Shown piece by piece: positions 59,419 to 64,000 of a stretch of DNA of 64,000 nucleotides; position 1 is the first letter of the stretch, and each line of letters opens with the position of its first letter. The stretch spans positions 132,521-196,520 of the forward strand of contig NZ_VOXD01000006.1 in assembly GCF_008014675.1 (NCBI RefSeq), read 5' to 3'. This DNA comes from Neolewinella aurantiaca (GTDB taxonomy: Bacteria > Bacteroidota > Bacteroidia > Chitinophagales > Saprospiraceae). Below the pieces are notes generated by a model. The model was not told the DNA's origin, ran no database searches, and was given only the letters and a program-made list of their open reading frames with translations. Both the position numbers and the translations under genes were made by a program.

Positions 59419-60525
59419 ATGCATCTTGCCAAGCTCAAATTAACCCAATTCAAGAACTACGCTGGTGGTGAGCTAAGCCTCAGCCCCCGCCTGAACTGCT
59501 TCGTTGGCCCCAACGGTGCGGGTAAAACCAATCTGCTGGAAGCCGTTTACTACCTCTGTATGGGTAAGAGCTACGCCAGTACGCCAGACCAGTATGCCAT
59601 TCAGCACGGTCTTGACGTCAGCCGCCTCGACGGAGAGTTTCGTACCGGCGAAGAAGGAGACCCGCCCGAGCGCATCGTAGTGAAACTCCAAAAGCGGAAG
59701 CGCAAAATCATCGAGCGCAACGGTGCTGCCTACGAGCGCCTGGCCGACCACGTCGGTCGCTACCCCGTCGTAATCATCGTACCGGACGACAGCCGACTGG
59801 TGTTGGAAGGGTCCGAAATCCGACGAAGATTGCTGGACAATAGTCTGAGCCAGACCGACCCGGCCTACCTCAATCACCTTCTGGCCTACAACAAGCTGCT
59901 GGCCAACCGCAACGCGATGCTAAAAGAGCTGGACGGACGAAAGGATACGTCGGGATTGCTTGAAGTGTATGACCTTCAGATGGCTGAGCCTGCGGCCTAT
60001 ATTCACGAAAAACGCTGGAACTTCATCGGGCCGTTCACCGAGTTGCTCACCGAGGCTTACGCTGCGATATCAGGCAATCGCGAAGAAGTGAGTGTAACTT
60101 ATAAGAGCCAGCTTTTAGAGATGCCCTGGGCTGAACTCATGGATGCCCGACGGGAGAAAGACCGTGTTCTTCAACGCACTACCGGCGGCATCCACCGCGA
60201 TGATCTGATCTTCAGCCAGGAAGGCCACCCGCTGCGCAGGGTAGCGAGCCAGGGGCAACTAAAGTCGTTTGTTCTTTCCCTGAAACTGGCCCAGTACCGT
60301 CTGTTGGAGCGAAACACCCGGCGCAGCCCGATTCTGCTCCTCGACGATATATTCGATAAGCTGGATCGAGACCGGGTACGACAACTTCTGGAACTGGTTC
60401 TTACTTCGGCCTTCGGTCAGGTATTCATTACCGATACCGATCCGCAGAGGGTTACCGGCCTGGTGGATAATGCAACAGACTGGCGGCGCTTTCTCGTTGC
60501 CGACGGAGTTGCCAGAGAGGAGTAG
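59419..60525 (+). CDS. recF: DNA replication and repair protein RecF
   Basis: A 368-residue SMC-like ATPase that helps load RecA at gaps in DNA. Walker A GPNGAGKTN is at residues 30-38, the signature near ASQGQLKSFVLSLK, and Walker B ILLLDDIFDKLD near residue 315. The start MHLAKLKLTQFKNY at 59419 is standard for RecF; a longer frame from 59293 has no conserved residues and would run through the promoter region. TACCTTCG just upstream may be its -7 element. In many bacteria recF lies near dnaA and dnaN; neither is adjacent here. Convergent with the DJ-1-like gene. Confidence 0.97.
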   Translation: MHLAKLKLTQFKNYAGGELSLSPRLNCFVGPNGAGKTNLLEAVYYLCMGKSYASTPDQYAIQHGLDVSRLDGEFRTGEEGDPPERIVVKLQKRKRKIIERNGAAYERLADHVGRYPVVIIVPDDSRLVLEGSEIRRRLLDNSLSQTDPAYLNHLLAYNKLLANRNAMLKELDGRKDTSGLLEVYDLQMAEPAAYIHEKRWNFIGPFTELLTEAYAAISGNREEVSVTYKSQLLEMPWAELMDARREKDRVLQRTTGGIHRDDLIFSQEGHPLRRVASQGQLKSFVLSLKLAQYRLLERNTRRSPILLLDDIFDKLDRDRVRQLLELVLTSAFGQVFITDTDPQRVTGLVDNATDWRRFLVADGVAREE

Positions 60526-60546
60526 GACCTCTTCGTTGGTTCAAAA

Positions 60547-60580
60547 AAAAGACCACTACAGTTTTCCTGTAGTGGCCATT
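60547..60580 (-). terminator. Terminator between recF and the DJ-1-like gene
   Basis: A 9-bp perfect stem (CCACTACAG at 60553-60561, CTGTAGTGG at 60567-60575) flanked on the left by a run of A. On the minus strand this is a T-tract, so it mainly serves the DJ-1-like gene; it is 65 nt past that gene's stop. Confidence 0.75.
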
Positions 60581-60644
60581 AAACTCAAATATAGTGTTGT
60601 TCATCGTGTTGCCTGTTCAGCAGGCGTCAGTTATACTTAGCTGT

Positions 60645-61328
60645 TCAATTGTTCAATTCTTTAAGAAGCATCTCGGCAACGAGCTCAGAAGAAGCGGGGT
60701 TTTGTCCTGTTATCAGTAACCCATCCTGTACGGCGTAAGAAGCCCAGTCGTCTCCTTTGCTGAAGGAGCCTCCGTTTTCTTGCAGCATGTCCTCAACCAG
60801 GAAAGGAACGACGTCGGTCAACTGTACCGCGTCCTCTTCGGTGTTGCTAAAACCTGTCACCTTTTTGCCTGATACCAGAGGCTTGCCATCGGCGCCTTTG
60901 GTGTGGCGGAAAACAGCGGGGGCGTGGCATACGGCGCTAACCGGCTTACCACTCTCGTAGAAGTTTTCGATGAGAGCGACAGAGTCTTTGTCTTCGGCGA
61001 GATCCCAAAGCGGGCCATGACCACCGGGGTAGAATACGGCGTCGAAATCTGCTGCGTTCACAGTAGATAGTTTGAGCGTATTGGCCAGAACTTCCTGCGT
61101 TGCTTTGTCATCATAGAAGCGGACGGTTGCCGGGGTCTGGTTATTCGGGTCTTCGCTGCTGGGATCGATAGGGGGCTGACCTCCTTTAGGCGAAGCGAGC
61201 GTAATTTCGACTCCTTTATCTTTCAGGAAATAGTAAGGGGCTGCAAATTCTTCGACCCAGAAACCTGTTTTTTTACCGGTGTCACCAAGTTGATCGTGGC
61301 TGGTCAGTACGAATAATACCTTTTTCAT
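60645..61328 (-). CDS. DJ-1/PfpI (HchA-like) family protein
   Basis: A 227-residue protein of the class I glutamine-amidotransferase-like fold. The nucleophile elbow is SAVCHAPA with the catalytic Cys, PGGHGPLWDLAED carries the conserved Glu-region, and TGQNPASSELVAEM ends the fold. It belongs to the type with N-terminal SHDQLGDTGKKTGFW, seen in Hsp31-like chaperones and glyoxalases III. It may remove glyoxal or repair glycated proteins; the precise role is not certain. A Crp/Fnr-type regulator gene lies upstream, 194 nt away on the same strand, and might control it. Confidence 0.92.
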   Translation of the reverse strand: MKKVLFVLTSHDQLGDTGKKTGFWVEEFAAPYYFLKDKGVEITLASPKGGQPPIDPSSEDPNNQTPATVRFYDDKATQEVLANTLKLSTVNAADFDAVFYPGGHGPLWDLAEDKDSVALIENFYESGKPVSAVCHAPAVFRHTKGADGKPLVSGKKVTGFSNTEEDAVQLTDVVPFLVEDMLQENGGSFSKGDDWASYAVQDGLLITGQNPASSELVAEMLLKELNN

Positions 61329-61522
61329 TTTTATAAAATTTTATGGTTCTGTAAAAGCGAAGAATGCTGTGATCGGATATTAAATAAATGGTTTCCAGCC
61401 TCGGGAAGAGACTGAATCGATCAACAGAAAACTCCGTCGGATAATTGTGCAGGCAAAATTAGGGGGGGCATCGGTCAAAAAAATTGACCTATGATAACAA
61501 GTTTGTTTTTCTGTACTGGATG

Positions 61523-62092
61523 TTATTGCCGGGCCAGTTTCTTTCTGATCCGACTGAGGCTTTCGGTCGTGATACCGAGGTAAGAGGCGATGTGATAATT
61601 TTTCACGATGCGTTCGATTTCAGGATAATCCGCCAGAAAAGCGAGGTACCTCTCTTCCGCAGAATCGGAGAGGATGGAGAGAACGCGCTTTTGCAGCATT
61701 GAGAATCCACCTTCTACTTTTTTACGCATAAAGGTTTCCAGCGCGGGAATGTCACGGCACAGGGTTTCGAGCCGCGGGCGTGACATTCGGTAAAGGGTGG
61801 CATCCTGAAGGCACTCAATGGTCATGATTGCTTTACGAGAATAGAAATAAGCGGTGTAGTCGCTGACCCACCAGTCTTTTATCCCGAACTGAAGGGTGTA
61901 TTCCTTATCTTTTTCGTCGATGAAGAAAGTTCTCAGGCAACCGCTTTGCACGTAGTATTGGTACTTGACGGTGTCGCCCAAATCCAGAATTATATCTCCT
62001 TTTTTATACTTGACTTCTTTGAACTCGGCAGTAATCAGGTCAAGTTCGGCGGGGGAGATAGCTATACCTTTAAATATTTCGGCGGGGGACAT
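61523..62092 (-). CDS. Crp/Fnr-family transcriptional regulator
   Basis: A 189-residue protein with an N-terminal cyclic-nucleotide-type beta-roll (YKKGDIILDLGDTVKYQYYVQSGCLRTFF) and a C-terminal winged helix (YHIASYLGITTESLSRIRKKLAR). The nucleotide-binding Arg/Ser pair of true CRP is not evident (KDWWVSDYTAYFYSRKAIM), so another ligand or none is likely, as in many Bacteroidota members. Targets are unknown; the DJ-1-like gene downstream is a candidate. Confidence 0.9.
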   Translation of the reverse strand: MSPAEIFKGIAISPAELDLITAEFKEVKYKKGDIILDLGDTVKYQYYVQSGCLRTFFIDEKDKEYTLQFGIKDWWVSDYTAYFYSRKAIMTIECLQDATLYRMSRPRLETLCRDIPALETFMRKKVEGGFSMLQKRVLSILSDSAEERYLAFLADYPEIERIVKNYHIASYLGITTESLSRIRKKLARQ

Positions 62093-62309
62093 CAGAGAGG
62101 TTAGTTCCGGGGGGAATTATAATTCAGAGGGCTTGGCGGAAGAATGCAGGAATCCGGGATCCACTTTTCCTCCCTATTGAATCTCAATAAGCGGGGGGCA
62201 CAACATTTCGATGTGTCCTTGTGGAGGAAAGCACAAGATAATATGTTTTTTGTGCCGGAGAAATTTATTGGCCGCATGATCACTCAAACCTCCGTACCTT
62301 GCCAACAGA

Positions 62310-62615
62310 ATGTACAAAAAGCCCCCACCCAAGAACGACCCCACGCCTCTGAAGGAGGCCTTCATGAAGCTGCTCCGCAATAAGCGCAACGAGCCTGGTT
62401 ACTTCAAAGCAAGGACGAAGTTGGTGTGGGAGAAGTTCTTTGGCAAAAATGTAGCGGACAACACCCGGGACCTAATGGTCCGTAATAAAAAACTCTACGT
62501 GTACGTCAACAATGCGCCATTGCGCAACCAGCTGATGATGCACCGGGAAGGTATCCTGAAACGACTGAACGAGGAGTTTGGGGAGGACTACCTGGAGGAG
62601 GTGGTTATTAAGTAA
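62310..62615 (+). CDS. DUF721 / DciA-like protein
   Basis: A 101-residue protein starting MYKKPPPKNDPTPLKEAF. The helix-strand pattern (LKEAFMKLLRNKRN, VWEKFFGKNVADNTRDL, KLYVYVNNAPLRNQLMMHR, LEEVVIK) is that of DUF721, the KH-like domain of DciA. DciA is the ancestral loader of the DnaB helicase, found in bacteria without DnaC or DnaI. That would fit with dnaB in the same window, though the Bacteroidota proteins are short and the role here is inferred. Start at 62310 lies after a TACCTTGC sequence that may be a -7 element. Confidence 0.85.
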   Translation: MYKKPPPKNDPTPLKEAFMKLLRNKRNEPGYFKARTKLVWEKFFGKNVADNTRDLMVRNKKLYVYVNNAPLRNQLMMHREGILKRLNEEFGEDYLEEVVIK

Positions 62616-62747
62616 AGCGAAAAGACTGCTCGGTAAGTGCAAGAGTGAGGCATGATGGTCTTGAGGCTCAATCGAGCTAAGACCTGAGCCGGCAGAAGCT
62701 GTTCATCCGAAAAGGATGAATTGCGAAATCAACCCTCCGGAACAAGA

Positions 62748-63869
62748 CTACCAGCGCCTGGCCGGTAACGTCCCCAGTAGCCCCAGCATCAGGTACCACG
62801 GAGCCAGCAGTGCATCGAATACAGCGACCACCCAGGCAGATTCGTACTGTGCCTTGTAGCCTTTTTTTGCACCTGCGTTAGCGCCCTGTAATCCCGATCT
62901 TCGAAAGCCCCTTAATACCAGAAGAAACCGGAGGGCATACACGAACAGGGCCAACCACCTCAGAGGGGTAAACAGTAAGAAAAGGCCCAGCAGAAAAAAT
63001 AAGCCGTGGCTGAGCGCCACCAGCCCCAGCAATACCTGATGCACCGGCCGGTACCGAAAACCGACCGATTGGTGCCGCATGCGCTGCCTGAGAAAAACAG
63101 GCCAACTGCCAGACAAACGAGACATGGTTCGCGCATGCATACGGGTGACACACACCGTGGATGGCCCCAGGGCGTTGTTGCCGATCAGGAGGTCATCGTC
63201 GCCCCCGGGAAGGTCGGTGTGGGCGGCGAAGCCGCCGGAGCGCTGGAAGAAGGATTTTTGATACGCCAGGTTACGGCCTACGCCCATGTAAGGGAGACCA
63301 AAGCGCGCGAAGCTAAGGTACTTGAGCGCAACGTACATCGCCTCGAAGCGCTGAAACCGGTCGATGATTTTCCACCCGTTGTATGCATATTCGCCAACCC
63401 CAAGAACTACCTCTGCGCCCTGGCGCAGGGGGCGCGTCATGAGGATAAGCCAATTGTGGCTACGGGTGAGGCAGTCGGCATCCGTAAGCAGGATGTGCTC
63501 GTGCCGCGCATTGTTGATGCCAAAGGCAAGCGCGTCTTTTTTGCCGGGCCGGGTTGGGCCGGGCTGAAGGAGGCGAACCCGACCATCCGTTTCATCGACG
63601 AGTTGGCGGACGATGGTAGCAGACTTGTCCGTAGAATTGTCATCTACCGCTACAATTTCGAAATCGCCGGGGTATTCCTGTTTGAGAATGCTGACGAGAC
63701 AGTTGTCAATCATCTCTTCCTCGTTACGGAAGCAGACGATGACAGATACGGGAGGAAACGGACCTGTCTCTGCTGGCTGAACCTGACTCTGTTTTGGAAA
63801 CGCGTAGTGGCTGAACATTCCCCAGAAAAAAAACTGTGCAGCGGCAGCAAAAAGAAAGACGGTGAGCAT
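62748..63869 (-). CDS. Glycosyltransferase family 2, membrane-bound
   Basis: A 373-residue enzyme with an N-terminal membrane helix (MLTVFLFAAAAQFFFW), a GT-A domain and three or four C-terminal hydrophobic helices. The GT2 signature is seen as VSVIVCFRNEEEMI, VDDNSTDKS, then LLTDADC (D-x-D for the metal) and PGGDDDLLI, with the R-x-R-W-like QRMRHQ. It would elongate or attach sugars from nucleotide donors at the inner face of the membrane. The start at 63869 is preferred over one at 63896 because it overlaps the stop of the upstream gene (TGATG). One dispersed-motif copy lies in the C-terminal part. Confidence 0.9.
   Translation of the reverse strand: MLTVFLFAAAAQFFFWGMFSHYAFPKQSQVQPAETGPFPPVSVIVCFRNEEEMIDNCLVSILKQEYPGDFEIVAVDDNSTDKSATIVRQLVDETDGRVRLLQPGPTRPGKKDALAFGINNARHEHILLTDADCLTRSHNWLILMTRPLRQGAEVVLGVGEYAYNGWKIIDRFQRFEAMYVALKYLSFARFGLPYMGVGRNLAYQKSFFQRSGGFAAHTDLPGGDDDLLIGNNALGPSTVCVTRMHARTMSRLSGSWPVFLRQRMRHQSVGFRYRPVHQVLLGLVALSHGLFFLLGLFLLFTPLRWLALFVYALRFLLVLRGFRRSGLQGANAGAKKGYKAQYESAWVVAVFDALLAPWYLMLGLLGTLPARRW
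62869..62885 (+). repeat. Dispersed 17-bp motif, copy 18 (in a gene)
   Basis: GCACCTGCGTTAGCGCC, encoding GANAGA in the glycosyltransferase on the minus strand; preceded by a run of T (TTTTTTT). Confidence 0.7.
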
Positions 63870-64000
63870 CAAACCTCCCCAACAATGTCTTGCCACTCAT
63901 CAGTGTGTCGGCTGATGTATGCTGCTACAAACGGGCAGTACGGAAGAACCTTCAATCCTTTCTCGCGGGCGTGCTGCAGTGCAGCAACTACCAGGGAACT
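63869..64000 (-). CDS. GNAT N-acetyltransferase-like protein, C-terminal part
   Basis: The gene runs off the right edge of the window, so only the last 43 residues are seen. They read SSLVVAALQHAREKG, then KVLPYCPFVAAYISRH and TDEWQDIVGEV. The combination of an 'L-x-x-A-R-x-x-G' helix and 'C-P-F-V-x-x-Y-I-x-R-H' is typical of the small GNAT-type YjdJ/Gtn1 acetyltransferases. The stop overlaps the start of the glycosyltransferase by one base pair step (TGATG), so they are probably in an operon. The family is inferred from a short piece. Confidence 0.75.
   Translation of the reverse strand, partial: SSLVVAALQHAREKGLKVLPYCPFVAAYISRHTDEWQDIVGEV

Overview
The window (about 53% G+C by eye) comes from the chromosome of a Bacteroidota bacterium, most likely of the Saprospiria/Lewinellaceae type. 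The evidence is a type IX secretion C-terminal sorting domain on a beta-helix protein, promoters of the TAnnTTTG type placed very close to start codons, little sign of Shine-Dalgarno sequences, a DUF4175 coiled-coil membrane protein, a fused aspartokinase-homoserine dehydrogenase, an RprX/RprY-like two-component pair and the mevalonate-pathway enzyme MvaD. No phage or insertion-sequence transposase gene was seen. Most genes are core housekeeping genes.

The layout suggests the replication-origin region. At 30.4-32.0 kb there is a dense cluster of exact DnaA boxes next to a very A+T-rich stretch (candidate oriC). At 18.7-19.2 kb there are four perfect copies of a ParB-type parS palindrome, three of them exactly 193 bp apart in a tandem repeat. 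Genes left of the candidate origin are mostly on the minus strand, and those from 44 to 57 kb are mostly on the plus strand, as expected for leading-strand bias around an origin. Replication and repair genes recA, dnaB, recF and a DciA-like gene are all present, while dnaA, dnaN and parAB are not in the window.

Region by region: 0-6.2 kb recA, dnaB, lgt, lysS (all minus). 6.3-12.3 kb a lipoprotein, a TetR regulator with its SDR target, a pseudouridine synthase, a HAD phosphatase, a SpoIIAA-like protein, a DUF4407 membrane protein and apaG. 12.4-14.8 kb an MsbA-like ABC exporter followed by a tight two-gene cassette of a 51-residue protein and a Doc/Fic-fold protein with a degenerate active site. 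14.9-25.1 kb mvaD, an M1 peptidase, the parS array, the thrA-thrB-thrC operon, ybeY and an RsbW-like kinase. 25.3-31.5 kb DUF4175, an unusual Nramp-family transporter and ctaA. 31.5-32.2 kb candidate oriC. 32.2-42.4 kb a TrpF-like protein lacking the catalytic Cys, fdhD, a GMC/Gdh3/GMC dehydrogenase operon, pyrD and a T9SS beta-helix protein. 43-52.5 kb a lipoprotein, tRNA-Gln, a two-component system, an M23 peptidase, TPR and small membrane/secreted proteins and a beta-CASP nuclease. 52.6-64 kb lipoproteins, a large secreted helical protein, two glycosyltransferases, recF, a DJ-1 protein, a Crp/Fnr regulator, a DciA-like protein and a truncated acetyltransferase gene at the edge.

The strongest unexplained signal is a 17-bp dispersed motif, GCACCTGCGNNNGCGCC, present about 18 times in either orientation and found in most of the longer gaps between genes. 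A sister form (GCACCTGCTGCCGAGCC) occurs three times. Other non-coding structures are three 'array-core-inverted array' repeats built from different short units, a 161-bp MITE-like element, a 519-bp island bounded by 33-bp inverted repeats, and a perfect 27-bp inverted repeat that contains the start of fdhD. All calls rest on reading the sequence; no database search was possible.
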